Origin: Streptococcus pluranimalium
GTDB taxonomy: Bacteria; Bacillota; Bacilli; Lactobacillales; Streptococcaceae
Direction of reading: 5' to 3'
Length of the DNA stretch: 64,000 nucleotides
Assembly: GCF_002953735.1 (NCBI RefSeq)
Contig: NZ_CP025536.1
Location: 998,001 to 1,062,000 of the forward strand
Of this stretch, positions 1 to 7,800 are shown in pieces; the stretch's first letter is position 1; every line of letters begins with the position of its first letter. Below the pieces are notes generated by a model. It was not told the DNA's origin and did no database searches. It saw only the letters and a program-made list of their open reading frames with translations. The translations under genes were made by a program, and so were the position numbers.

Positions 1-316
1 GCTCTTTTTCTAAAGCATCATACAACTTTGTGCCAATTTGCTTACCACGTGCCTTCTCAGCGACATAAATAGATACCTCACAAGACCAGTCATAAGCTGC
101 GCGATCTTTGTAGGTGCTAGCATAAGCATATCCTAAAATGTTGCCATCCTCTTGGTAGACGAGATAAGGGAATTTTAGCAAGGTTTGCTTCAGTCGATTT
201 TCAAAATCAGCAAAACTGGGAACAGTATATTCAAAGGTAATGGCTGTTTTTTCAACATAAGGAGCATAAATATCTAAGAGTTCATTAACATCATCGATTG
301 TTGCACTTCTAATCAT
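1..316 (-). CDS. GNAT N-acetyltransferase, Pat/PhnO-like (partial)
   Basis: The left edge of the window cuts this gene, so only its N-terminal ~105 residues are visible. They begin MIRSATIDDVNELLDIYAPY and continue through the acetyl-CoA fold of phosphinothricin-acetyltransferase-like GNAT enzymes, with YAYAS and a V-x-E-K-A-R-G-K-x-I-G-T stretch that looks like the pyrophosphate-binding loop. Such enzymes acetylate small amines or amino acid analogues; the substrate cannot be told. The ATG follows GGAGAAG at good spacing and lies inside the last 8 bases of the upstream acetyltransferase gene, so the two are probably translationally coupled. Confidence 0.85.
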   Translation of the reverse strand, partial: MIRSATIDDVNELLDIYAPYVEKTAITFEYTVPSFADFENRLKQTLLKFPYLVYQEDGNILGYAYASTYKDRAAYDWSCEVSIYVAEKARGKQIGTKLYDALEKE

Positions 317-869
317 TACAATTCTTCTCCTTTAGGTAATCTGATTTTAAAATAGCATAAATAGAAATGTCAACCAAACCACGGTTATTGATAGAAGCTT
401 GTCTAAGCGTGCCTTCATAGGTCATCCCTGCTTTTTTCATGACTTGTCCAGAAGCAGGATTTCCCGTATCAAAAACAGCTTGAATGCGGTTGACCTCAGT
501 TTCTGTAAATAAGGCTGAGATAACAGCTTGTAGAGATTCAGTCATATAGCCTTGCCCCCAAAAAGCTTTTCCCAAGATATAGCCAATTTCTGCTGTTTTA
601 GTTTTTTCTTCATAATCAACGATAGAAATATTTCCGATTAACGCTTGCTTCGTTTTATCAACAATAGCCCAGTGATAATGACCAGGGCGCTCGTCATTTA
701 TCCAAGAAGTGATGATGGACTTAGTGATCTCTTGGTTATCATGTGCAGGCCAAGTCACATAGGTGACGTTATCTTGATGACTAGCCCAATGATCAAACAT
801 AGCTTGGCTATCCTCCATGACAAACGGTCTTAACAAAAGACGTTGAGTTTCAATGATATCTAATGACAT
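309..869 (-). CDS. GNAT N-acetyltransferase, RimJ/RimL type
   Basis: The 186-residue protein opens with the ETQRLLLRPF strand typical of RimJ/RimL-family acetyltransferases. It carries AEIGYILGKAFWGQGYMTES, the acetyl-CoA-binding segment, around residues 93-112, and NRIQAVFDTGNPAS with the conserved Asn. Family members acetylate N-terminal residues of ribosomal proteins or small molecules; the substrate here is unknown. A GAAAGGAGAAAC ribosome site precedes the ATG. It overlaps the following acetyltransferase by 8 bases, giving a two-gene unit. The family call is firm, the substrate is not. Confidence 0.9.
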   Translation of the reverse strand: MSLDIIETQRLLLRPFVMEDSQAMFDHWASHQDNVTYVTWPAHDNQEITKSIITSWINDERPGHYHWAIVDKTKQALIGNISIVDYEEKTKTAEIGYILGKAFWGQGYMTESLQAVISALFTETEVNRIQAVFDTGNPASGQVMKKAGMTYEGTLRQASINNRGLVDISIYAILKSDYLKEKNCND

Positions 870-940
870 AAGTTTCTCCTTTCAGTGAGGCTATTCAAAA
901 CAATATAGTGACCGTGTTCTTCTTTTTATTATATCTTAAA

Positions 941-975
941 AAGCAAAAAAGCCAACCTCCAAAGGATGGCTTTTG
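941..975 (-). terminator. Intrinsic terminator after fhs
   Basis: On the minus strand an AAAAGCCATCC stem pairs with GGTTGGCTTTTTT and runs into a T-rich tail just past the fhs stop codon. The A-run on the other side could let it act weakly in both directions. Confidence 0.85.
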
Positions 976-981
976 TAACTA

Positions 982-2652
982 TTAAAATAATCCGACTGCT
1001 GTTCCGTCTTCGAGAACGTCCATATTGAGCGCAGCTGGTTGTTTTGGTAAACCAGGCATGGTCATAACGTCACCTGTCAAAGCAACGATAAAACCAGCAC
1101 CAGTTTTTGGAACAAATTCACGAATGGTGACATCAAAGTCCTCAGGTGCACCTAACAAGGCTGGATTATCCGAGAAGGAATACTGGGTCTTAGCCATACA
1201 GATTGGTAATTTATCCCAGCCAAATTCAGCAAATTGTTTGAGCTGCGTTTTCGCTTTTGGTCCAAAATGAACGTCTTTACCGCCATAAACTTTGGTAACA
1301 ATTTTGCGTGCTTTCTCTTCTAAGCTATCCTCATCATTGTAGAGACGTTGGTAATTTGCTTGACCTTTATCGATTGTTTCGACAAGTGTTTTGGCAAGGT
1401 CAACACCACCATCAGCACCGTCAGCCCAAACGCTAGCTAACTCAACTGGTACGTCAAGTTCTTGACAAAGTTCTTTAAGAGTTGCAATTTCAGCTTCAGT
1501 ATCTGCAACGAATTGATTGATAGCAACAACTGCTGGAATACCATATTGACGAATGTTTTCAACGTGACGTTTAAGATTTTTAAATCCAGCACGAACAGCG
1601 GCAACATTTTCTTCTGACAAGTCAGACTTAGCTACTCCACCGTGCATCTTTAAAGCACGAAGAGTCGCAACGATAACTACGGCATCTGGTGATTTTGGAA
1701 GGTTTGGTGTCTTAATATCAAGGAATTTTTCAGCTCCCAAATCAGCTCCAAAACCAGCTTCTGTCACCGTATAATCTGCTAAATGTAGAGCTGTTGTTGT
1801 CGCAAGAACTGAATTACAGCCATGAGCAATATTAGCGAACGGTCCACCGTGGACAAGTGCTGGTGTCCCGTAAATGGTTTGAACCAAGTTTGGTTTGATA
1901 GCGTCTTTAAGAATAAGAGCCAAGGCACCTTCAACTTTAAGGTCTCGTACATAAACTGGCTTACGGTTAACATCGTAAGCCACTACGATGTTAGCAAGAC
2001 GTTTTTTGAGGTCCTTGAGATCAGTCGCCAAGCAGAGAATAGCCATGATTTCAGAAGCAACTGTAATATCAAAACCGTCTTCACGTGGGATACCATTAAC
2101 TGGGCTACCTAAGCCAACAATAACTTGACGAAGAGCGCGATCGTTAAGGTCAACCACGCGCTTCCAAATCACACGGCGTTGGTCGATTTGAAGGTCATTG
2201 CCTTGTTGGAGATGGTTATCTAAAAGTGCAGCCAAAGCATTATTAGCTGTTGTAATAGCGTGCATATCACCTGTAAAGTGAAGGTTGATATCTTCCATTG
2301 GAAGAACTTGGGCATATCCACCACCTGCGGCTCCACCTTTAATCCCCATAACCGGACCAAGTGATGGTTCACGAAGGGCAATCATTGTTTTCTTACCAAT
2401 TTTATTGAGAGCATCTGCAAGTCCGATAGACATGGTTGATTTCCCTTCGCCTGCTGGTGTTGGGTTAATCGCAGTCACCAAAATTAATTTTCCGGGTTCA
2501 TTTGATTGGACTTCTTTGATTTTATCGAAGGATAATTTAGCCTTGTATTTTCCATAAAGTTCAATATCATCAAACCCAATCCCAACTTTTTCGACAATGT
2601 CAGTGATAGGTTTCAGTTCAACGCTTTGAGCAATTTCGATATCAGATTTCAT
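982..2652 (-). CDS. fhs: Formate--tetrahydrofolate ligase
   Basis: This cytosolic enzyme makes 10-formyl-tetrahydrofolate from formate, THF and ATP, feeding purine synthesis and initiator-tRNA formylation. The 556 residues match the full family length. The nucleotide-binding loop [10 protein letters not shown] lies at residues 64-73, and [20 protein letters not shown] follows near 95-115. The gene stands alone, with its own extended -10 promoter upstream and a terminator right after the stop. With glyA in the same window it covers two one-carbon entry points. No sign of damage. Confidence 0.97.
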   Translation of the reverse strand: MKSDIEIAQSVELKPITDIVEKVGIGFDDIELYGKYKAKLSFDKIKEVQSNEPGKLILVTAINPTPAGEGKSTMSIGLADALNKIGKKTMIALREPSLGPVMGIKGGAAGGGYAQVLPMEDINLHFTGDMHAITTANNALAALLDNHLQQGNDLQIDQRRVIWKRVVDLNDRALRQVIVGLGSPVNGIPREDGFDITVASEIMAILCLATDLKDLKKRLANIVVAYDVNRKPVYVRDLKVEGALALILKDAIKPNLVQTIYGTPALVHGGPFANIAHGCNSVLATTTALHLADYTVTEAGFGADLGAEKFLDIKTPNLPKSPDAVVIVATLRALKMHGGVAKSDLSEENVAAVRAGFKNLKRHVENIRQYGIPAVVAINQFVADTEAEIATLKELCQELDVPVELASVWADGADGGVDLAKTLVETIDKGQANYQRLYNDEDSLEEKARKIVTKVYGGKDVHFGPKAKTQLKQFAEFGWDKLPICMAKTQYSFSDNPALLGAPEDFDVTIREFVPKTGAGFIVALTGDVMTMPGLPKQPAALNMDVLEDGTAVGLF

Positions 2653-2679
2653 GAGACACCTCTTCTAGTTAATAAAGAT

Positions 2680-2688
2680 ATTATAGCA
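2680..2688 (-). promoter_or_regulatory. Extended -10 promoter of fhs
   Basis: The minus strand reads TGCTATAAT about 30 bases upstream of the fhs ATG, a consensus extended -10. No good -35 hexamer sits 17 bases further up, which is common for extended -10 promoters. Confidence 0.6.
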
Positions 2689-2754
2689 TAGCACAATAAA
2701 AAAACGCATAATGTTTTCTGTTTACGTGTAAAATATTCGGTTTTTGTTTATATA

Positions 2755-2786
2755 TAAAAAGAAAACAGATGAAATTCTCTGTTTTC
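2755..2786 (-). terminator. Intrinsic terminator after gcvH
   Basis: GAAAACAGA and TCTGTTTTC form a 9-bp stem immediately after the gcvH stop, followed on the minus strand by TTTTTATATA. Confidence 0.8.
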
Positions 2787-2787
2787 T

Positions 2788-3126
2788 TTAGTTTTTTGCA
2801 TTATCTAAAGCATCGAAAGCCGCCTGATCAACATTATCTAAAAGGACAATCCAATTTTTAGAAGCATCTGTTTGATTTAATAAATCAGGATTAGCACTAG
2901 CTTCATCGTTACGAGAAACGATAGTACCTGCAAGTGGGCTGGTTAATTCCATAACAGCTTTTGAACTTTCAAGGTTTAAAAGGCTGTCGTCAACATCAAT
3001 GTTATCTTCTTCTGTGAAGTCAATGTAGGCGATATTTCCCAGAACATCTTGTAATTCTGGTGTCATGCTAATTCTATAGAGATTGTCTTCTTTTGTAATG
3101 AGTAATGAATTTGCTACTTTTGCCAT
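2788..3126 (-). CDS. gcvH: Lipoyl-carrier protein of the GcvH type
   Basis: This 112-residue protein is a GcvH-like biotinyl/lipoyl domain. LESSKAVMEL at residues 52-61 is the lipoylation hairpin, with Lys56 as the expected attachment site. I take the ATG at 3126 rather than an in-frame codon 21 bases upstream, because a strong AGGAGGAG ribosome site sits just before it. The gene has its own extended -10 promoter and lies downstream of a LipL-like transferase on the same strand. No gcvT or gcvP gene is in the window, so its job is probably to carry octanoyl/lipoyl groups to other enzymes rather than glycine cleavage. The function is inferred from the pairing. Confidence 0.85.
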   Translation of the reverse strand: MAKVANSLLITKEDNLYRISMTPELQDVLGNIAYIDFTEEDNIDVDDSLLNLESSKAVMELTSPLAGTIVSRNDEASANPDLLNQTDASKNWIVLLDNVDQAAFDALDNAKN

Positions 3127-3162
3127 GAGTTCTCCTCCTACTTTCATCTTTCAAACCATACC

Positions 3163-3171
3163 ATTATAGCA
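3163..3171 (-). promoter_or_regulatory. Extended -10 promoter of gcvH
   Basis: TGCTATAAT on the minus strand lies 37-45 bases upstream of the gcvH ATG, inside the 61-base gap after lipL. gcvH may therefore be transcribed on its own as well as by read-through. Confidence 0.5.
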
Positions 3172-3187
3172 AGATTTGATATAAAAA

Positions 3188-4018
3188 TCAGCTTAGAGTG
3201 TTTAGATTACGGTTCAGATGTTGTTTTAAAAATTTATCATAGTTTGTCAACAAGTCTGGTGTTAAATGAAGTTGATGTTTAGCCATACCTCGTTTTTCGA
3301 GAGCATAAATAGCTCTATCTTGAATCTCTTTAATGCTGAATGATGTCTCTAAAAGTTCTGAGAGATTAGCCATGCAAGCTGGGTCGATATCAGGATATTT
3401 TGCCGTCGTCGCTTGTCCTTGAATACCACTATCATAGAAGGATTTAACCAAGCGACCACGAAAATCTTGGTCTCCATAAACACTGAGGTAAATGGAAATA
3501 ACAACTGAATCTTTAATACGTCTTTGAGCAATTCCTGCAAACTTTTTCCCCTCAATACTCAAATCAAAAGTTCCAGGGCAATAGGATTGTGGCACCTCAA
3601 AATGCTCAATCTCAGCGTCAAAATCACAAAACATATCCCTAATCATATCCACCATTAAAAGATAGGCATCCGTTATCGATAATTGATTCGCATTGGGGAG
3701 AATCAAGGAAAAATTCAAAACCCCTTCATCGGAAATAACACCAAGTCCTCCGATATTTCTGACAATCGGCTGGTAACCATAAGATTTAATGGCTTGGAGA
3801 CCTTCTTCAAAATAAGGAACTTGTCGATCTAACATGCCTAGGATGACGATTTTCTCCATAGGCCAAAAATGAAGAATCATCTTTTCGGGGTGCTGATTAA
3901 TATATCGTAAGAAAGTATCTGTCCAAGCAAAGGGGTGGACAGTTTGTTTACTAGCATCCTCATAGAGGCCAAAAATATTGAGCTTGAGGGAACTGAGCAT
4001 TTCTAAAGGCTTGGACAA
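3188..4018 (-). CDS. LipL-like octanoyl/lipoyl amidotransferase
   Basis: The 276-residue protein belongs to the LplA/LipB/LipL cofactor-transferase fold. VRNIGGLGVISDEGVLNFS near 86-104 matches the substrate loop. QSYCPGTFDLSIEGKKFAG at 144-162 has the Cys (C147) that LipL/LipM transferases use as acyl-thioester nucleophile, followed by the conserved Lys pair. Bacillus LipL moves the octanoyl group from GcvH to E2 subunits, and gcvH is the next gene here, which favours LipL over an ATP-using lipoate ligase. Translation starts at a TTG preceded by AAAAGGAGTTATA. Usual databases may call it a lipoate-protein ligase. Confidence 0.8.
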   Translation of the reverse strand: MSKPLEMLSSLKLNIFGLYEDASKQTVHPFAWTDTFLRYINQHPEKMILHFWPMEKIVILGMLDRQVPYFEEGLQAIKSYGYQPIVRNIGGLGVISDEGVLNFSLILPNANQLSITDAYLLMVDMIRDMFCDFDAEIEHFEVPQSYCPGTFDLSIEGKKFAGIAQRRIKDSVVISIYLSVYGDQDFRGRLVKSFYDSGIQGQATTAKYPDIDPACMANLSELLETSFSIKEIQDRAIYALEKRGMAKHQLHLTPDLLTNYDKFLKQHLNRNLNTLS

Positions 4019-4052
4019 GATATAACTCCTTTTTTGATACTTAACCTTATCT

Positions 4053-4081
4053 ATGATACCTTAAGATCAACCAGAACTCAA
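4053..4081 (-). promoter_or_regulatory. Promoter of lipL
   Basis: On the minus strand TTGAGT (4076-4081) and TATCAT (4053-4058) are separated by exactly 17 bases, about 35 bases upstream of the TTG start. Confidence 0.65.
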
Positions 4082-4111
4082 TAACTTATCGTCTTTTAAT
4101 TCATCAAAAAG

Positions 4112-4140
4112 TTTACCAATCAAAGCTTTTTTAGTAAAAT
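4112..4140 (+). promoter_or_regulatory. Promoter of coaB-coaC-panT (predicted leaderless)
   Basis: TTTACC (4112-4117) and TAAAAT (4135-4140) are 17 bases apart. Transcription should begin near 4146-4148, at the ATG at 4147. No Shine-Dalgarno sequence precedes either candidate ATG (4141 or 4147), so the mRNA is expected to be leaderless. Confidence 0.6.
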
Positions 4141-4146
4141 ATGCTT

Positions 4147-4833
4147 ATGAAAATTTTGATTACATCCGGTGGAACGACAGAAGCTATTGATTCTGTTCGT
4201 GGTATCACCAATCACTCAACTGGAAGACTAGGGAAAATCATTGCCGAAACCTTCTTAAATCAAGGTCATGAGGTGACTCTAGTCACTACTAAACATGCTG
4301 TCAAACCAGAAAGTCATTCTCAGTTATCACTTAGAATTATTTCCTCCGTTGCTAACTTACATTCTGCTTTAGAAGAATTAGTCCCTCAGCATGATGTTCT
4401 TATCCATGCGATGGCTGTATCTGACTATACACCGGTTTATATGACAGATCTGGATGAACTAAAAAATACTTCTGATATTGCTCAGCTTTTAGAAAAGACA
4501 AATACTGAAAGTAAGATTTCGTCAGCGTCTGACTACCAAGTTTTATTCTTGAAAAAAACACCTAAACTGATCTCACAGGTTAAAGTGTGGCATCCAAAAA
4601 TCAAGTTGGTAGGATTTAAATTGTTAGTAGATGTGTCCAAAGAAGAATTGGTATCGGTTGCGCGTGAGAGCCTTAGAAAAAACAAGGCTGATTTCATCTT
4701 AGCCAATGATCTCAGTCAGATTACTACTGATCGCCACCAGGCTTGGTTGGTCGGACAAGATTCTATCCAAGAAGCTCAAACGAAAGATAGCATTGCTAAG
4801 CTAATCTATAAAGAGGTGACTAAACATGACTAA
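4147..4833 (+). CDS. coaB: Phosphopantothenate--cysteine ligase
   Basis: CoaB joins 4'-phosphopantothenate to cysteine using a nucleotide triphosphate, the second step of coenzyme A synthesis. The 228-residue stand-alone form seen in streptococci starts MKILITSGGTTEAID, the nucleotide-binding loop; VRGITNHSTGRLG follows near residues 19-31, and KADFILANDL near 180-190 is also a family signature. I place the start at 4147 because family members begin MKILITSGG, although an ATG at 4141 is in frame. It overlaps coaC by 8 bases. coaB, coaC and the transporter panT form one unit for taking up pantothenate and turning it into CoA. Confidence 0.93.
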   Translation: MKILITSGGTTEAIDSVRGITNHSTGRLGKIIAETFLNQGHEVTLVTTKHAVKPESHSQLSLRIISSVANLHSALEELVPQHDVLIHAMAVSDYTPVYMTDLDELKNTSDIAQLLEKTNTESKISSASDYQVLFLKKTPKLISQVKVWHPKIKLVGFKLLVDVSKEELVSVARESLRKNKADFILANDLSQITTDRHQAWLVGQDSIQEAQTKDSIAKLIYKEVTKHD

Positions 4834-5374
4834 GACCATTTTATTAGCGGTTTCAGGATCTATATCAGCCTATAAGGCTGCGGATCTGACTAGTCAATTG
4901 GAGAAATTAGGCTATAAGATCCATGTACTTATGACTGAGGCTGCAAGAGACTTTATCACTCCGCTAACTCTTCAAGTCCTCTCAAAAAATCCCGTTCATC
5001 TAGATGTTATGGAAGAAAAAATAGCTAATCGTATTAACCATATTGACTTGGGTAAAGAGGCTGATTTATTTATCCTTGCTCCTGCTTCTGCTAATACGAT
5101 TGCCCAACTTGCAAATGGGATGGCAAATAACATGGTAACAGCTACTGCTTTGGCATTACCAACTTCTACACCAAAACTATTTGCCCCTGCTATGAATACA
5201 AAAATGTATGATCATCCAGCTACTCAAGCTAATATGGAGAGATTAAAATCATATGGTTATCGTGAAATTGAGCCCAAATCAGCTGTCCTAGCTTGCGGAG
5301 ATATCGGTCGTGGAGCGCTAGCTGATCTTGATATTATCATAAAAAACATTGAGGAGACACTTTGTGAAAACTAA
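4826..5374 (+). CDS. coaC: Phosphopantothenoylcysteine decarboxylase
   Basis: CoaC is an FMN-dependent flavoprotein that decarboxylates phosphopantothenoylcysteine to phosphopantetheine. The 182 residues show the HFCD-family layout: SGSISAYKAAD at 10-20, catalytic His72 in INHIDL, PASANT at 86-91, PAMNTKMY at 121-128, and ACGDIGRGAL with the active-site Cys157. It overlaps coaB by 8 bases and panT by 11, so translation of all three is likely coupled. Many bacteria fuse CoaB and CoaC; here they are separate, as in other streptococci. Confidence 0.95.
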   Translation: MTKTILLAVSGSISAYKAADLTSQLEKLGYKIHVLMTEAARDFITPLTLQVLSKNPVHLDVMEEKIANRINHIDLGKEADLFILAPASANTIAQLANGMANNMVTATALALPTSTPKLFAPAMNTKMYDHPATQANMERLKSYGYREIEPKSAVLACGDIGRGALADLDIIIKNIEETLCEN

Positions 5375-5936
5375 TAAAGCTCACCAAACAGCGACAATTG
5401 CCATCTTTTTTGCCATTATGCTTATCATTCAACTATTGAGTAATATGATTTTTAGCATTTGGCCGATTCCTATCAAACCAACTTTGGTGCAGATTCCGGT
5501 GATTATCGCAGCTATACTTTATGGTCCTAGAATTGGAGCAAGTTTAGGTTTTTTAATGGGGATGATGAGTTTAATCACAAACAGTATCATCATACTACCT
5601 ACAAGCTATCTCTTTTCACCCTTTGTTGATAATGGTAATCTAACTTCGGTAATTATTGCCATCTTACCACGTGTCTTAATCGGTATTACCCCATATTTTG
5701 TCTACAAGTGGCTGAGCAATCATTTGGGACTAGCTCTTTCTGGTTTGATTGGTTCTTTAACAAATACCGTATTCGTTCTCACAGGTATTTTTGTCTTCTT
5801 CTCTTCGATATATAATGGGAATATCCAAGCCTTACTCGCAGCTATTGTTTCATCAAACGCTATTGCTGAAATGATTATTTCTGCAATCCTTGTCCCCGTT
5901 ATCATACCAAGATTAGAACGATTTAAAAATAAGTAA
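5364..5936 (+). CDS. panT: ECF transporter S component, pantothenate (PanT)
   Basis: A hydrophobic 190-residue protein with about six membrane segments, matching the ECF-type substrate-binding S components. PIPIKPTLVQIPVIIAAILYG near 30-50 is the family loop. The start is a GTG at 5364, chosen because GAGGAGA lies just before it; an in-frame TTG at 5349 would have no ribosome site. It needs a shared EcfAA'T module, which is not in this window, to drive uptake. Pantothenate as substrate is inferred from co-transcription with coaB and coaC. Expression follows CoaC translation through the 11-base overlap. Confidence 0.85.
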   Translation: MKTNKAHQTATIAIFFAIMLIIQLLSNMIFSIWPIPIKPTLVQIPVIIAAILYGPRIGASLGFLMGMMSLITNSIIILPTSYLFSPFVDNGNLTSVIIAILPRVLIGITPYFVYKWLSNHLGLALSGLIGSLTNTVFVLTGIFVFFSSIYNGNIQALLAAIVSSNAIAEMIISAILVPVIIPRLERFKNK

Positions 5937-5963
5937 AACCATGTTAATTTCATGGTTTTTTTC
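5935..5963 (+). terminator. Intrinsic terminator of the coaB-coaC-panT unit
   Basis: AAAACCATG pairs with CATGGTTTT across a 7-base loop and runs into a T-tract. The stem begins at the panT stop codon. Confidence 0.85.
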
Positions 5964-5972
5964 TATAAAAAA

Positions 5973-5981
5973 TGGTATAAT
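5973..5981 (+). promoter_or_regulatory. Extended -10 promoter of pgm
   Basis: TGGTATAAT is a consensus extended -10 located 57 bases before the pgm ATG. The region 17 bases above it overlaps the preceding terminator, and no clear -35 is seen. Confidence 0.65.
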
Positions 5982-5995
5982 TGAAAGCGTTTAGA
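5981..5995 (+). promoter_or_regulatory. Candidate cre (CcpA) site at the pgm start site
   Basis: TTGAAAGCGTTTAGA matches the cre pattern WTGNAANCGNWNNCW with one mismatch (G for C at position 14). It begins at the last base of the -10 box and covers the expected transcription start, a position where CcpA binding would repress. Confidence 0.5.
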
Positions 5996-6037
5996 ACATT
6001 TTTAAAACGATTAAAAGAACTTTAAAAGGAGTTGCTT

Positions 6038-7756
6038 ATGACTTATCAAGAATCTTACAATAAATGGCTAGCCTCTGATCAGCTTCCCGATTATCTTCGT
6101 CAAGAATTAGAAGGTATGGATGAAACAACTAAAGAAGATGCTTTCTACACTAATTTAGAATTTGGTACAGCTGGTATGCGTGGCTATATTGGTGCCGGCA
6201 CCAACCGTATTAATATTTTTGTTGTCCGTCAAGCAACAGAAGGTTTAGCGAAACTAGTTGAATCCAAAGGTGAAGAAGCCAAGAAACGTGGTGTGGCTAT
6301 CGCTTATGATACGCGTCATTTTTCACCAGAGTTTGCCTTTGAGTCGGCCCAAGTTTTAGCAGCTCACGGTATCAAATCATACGTTTTTGAAAGTCTTCGT
6401 CCTACTCCTGAGCTATCTTTTGCCGTTCGTCATTACAATGCTATCGCAGGTATTATGGTAACTGCCAGCCATAATCCAAAAGAATTTAACGGATATAAAG
6501 TCTATGGCGAAGATGGTGGACAGATGCCGCCAGCTGATGCTTCTGCTTTGACAGATTATATCCGCGGTATCGAGGATCCATTCTCTGTTACATTAGCAGA
6601 CTTAGAAGAAAGTAAATCATCAGGACTTATCACTGTTCTTGGCGAAGAAACAGACCGTCTCTATCTTGATGAATTAAAAACAATTAACATTAACCATGAT
6701 TTAATTGCTGAATATGGTAAAGACATGAAAATTGTCTACACACCACTGCATGGTACTGGCGAAATGTTAGCGCGTCGTTCACTGGCTGAAGCTGGCTTCG
6801 AATCTGTTCAAATCGTCGAAAGTCAAGCAACTGTTGATCCAGATTTTTCTACTGTCGCTTCACCTAACCCAGAAAGCCAAGCAGCCTTCGCTTTAGCTGA
6901 AGAACTAGGGCGCGAAATTGATGCGGATGTTCTTCTAGCAACAGATCCAGACGCTGATCGTGTTGGTGTTGAAGTTCGCCAAGCTGATGGCTCTTATTGG
7001 AATCTTTCAGGAAACCAAATTGGAGCCCTTATCGCTAAGTATGTTCTTGAGGCACATAAGACAGCGGGTACGTTACCTACTAATGCAGCTCTTGCCAAAT
7101 CAATCGTTTCTACTGAGTTAGTAACCAAAATCGCTGAGAGCTATGGTGCAACCATGTTTAATGTCTTGACTGGATTCAAATTTATTGCTGAAAAAATTCA
7201 AGAGTTTGAAGAAACTGGTAATCATACTTACATGTTTGGTTTTGAGGAGAGTTTCGGATACCTCATTAAACCATTTGTCCGTGACAAAGATGCCATCCAA
7301 GCAGTGCTAATGGTTGCTGAAATTGCAGCCTACTACCGTTCTCGTGGTTTGACACTAGCTGATGGTATTGATGAAATCTTTAAAGAGTATGGCTACTTTG
7401 CTGAAAAAACCATCTCAGTTACCCTCTCTGGTAAAGATGGTGCTGAGCAAATCAAGGCTATCATGGCTAAATTCCGTGAGAGTGCACCAGAGCAATTCAA
7501 CAAGACAGATATTGCACTCTTTGAAGACTTTGCAGAACAAAAAGCTGTTGCGCTTGATGGCACAAGGACTAAATTAACAACGCCACCATCAGATGTTCTT
7601 AAATACACTTTAACAGATGATAGCTGGTTTGCCGTTCGTCCGTCAGGTACAGAACCAAAAATTAAATTCTACATCGCAACAGTCGGTGAAACTTTAGAAG
7701 AAGCTAATCAAAAAGTAGCTAATATTGAAAAAGAAATTAATGATTTTGTGAAATAA
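6038..7756 (+). CDS. pgm: Phosphoglucomutase / phosphomannomutase
   Basis: This enzyme interconverts glucose 1-phosphate and glucose 6-phosphate, linking glycolysis to UDP-glucose, cell-wall polysaccharide and capsule precursors. The 572-residue protein has the phosphoserine loop TASHNPKEFNGYKVY (Ser144), the metal loop DPDADR at 303-308, the sugar-binding GFEESFGY, and the C-terminal phosphate site RPSGTEPKIKFY. The ATG at 6038 is preceded by AAAAGGAG at good spacing; a TTG six bases upstream lies too close to that site. It is a single-gene unit between its own promoter, with a probable cre site, and a strong terminator. Confidence 0.96.
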   Translation: MTYQESYNKWLASDQLPDYLRQELEGMDETTKEDAFYTNLEFGTAGMRGYIGAGTNRINIFVVRQATEGLAKLVESKGEEAKKRGVAIAYDTRHFSPEFAFESAQVLAAHGIKSYVFESLRPTPELSFAVRHYNAIAGIMVTASHNPKEFNGYKVYGEDGGQMPPADASALTDYIRGIEDPFSVTLADLEESKSSGLITVLGEETDRLYLDELKTININHDLIAEYGKDMKIVYTPLHGTGEMLARRSLAEAGFESVQIVESQATVDPDFSTVASPNPESQAAFALAEELGREIDADVLLATDPDADRVGVEVRQADGSYWNLSGNQIGALIAKYVLEAHKTAGTLPTNAALAKSIVSTELVTKIAESYGATMFNVLTGFKFIAEKIQEFEETGNHTYMFGFEESFGYLIKPFVRDKDAIQAVLMVAEIAAYYRSRGLTLADGIDEIFKEYGYFAEKTISVTLSGKDGAEQIKAIMAKFRESAPEQFNKTDIALFEDFAEQKAVALDGTRTKLTTPPSDVLKYTLTDDSWFAVRPSGTEPKIKFYIATVGETLEEANQKVANIEKEINDFVK

Positions 7757-7760
7757 TATA

Positions 7761-7800
7761 AAACCCCTGACTGCTCATTTTGAAATCAGGGGCTTTATTT
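7761..7800. terminator. Bidirectional terminator between pgm and the ABC exporter
   Basis: CCCCTGA (7764-7770) pairs with TCAGGGG (7786-7792). T-rich runs follow on both strands, so it can end pgm on the plus strand and the long tdk-to-exporter unit on the minus strand. Confidence 0.85.
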
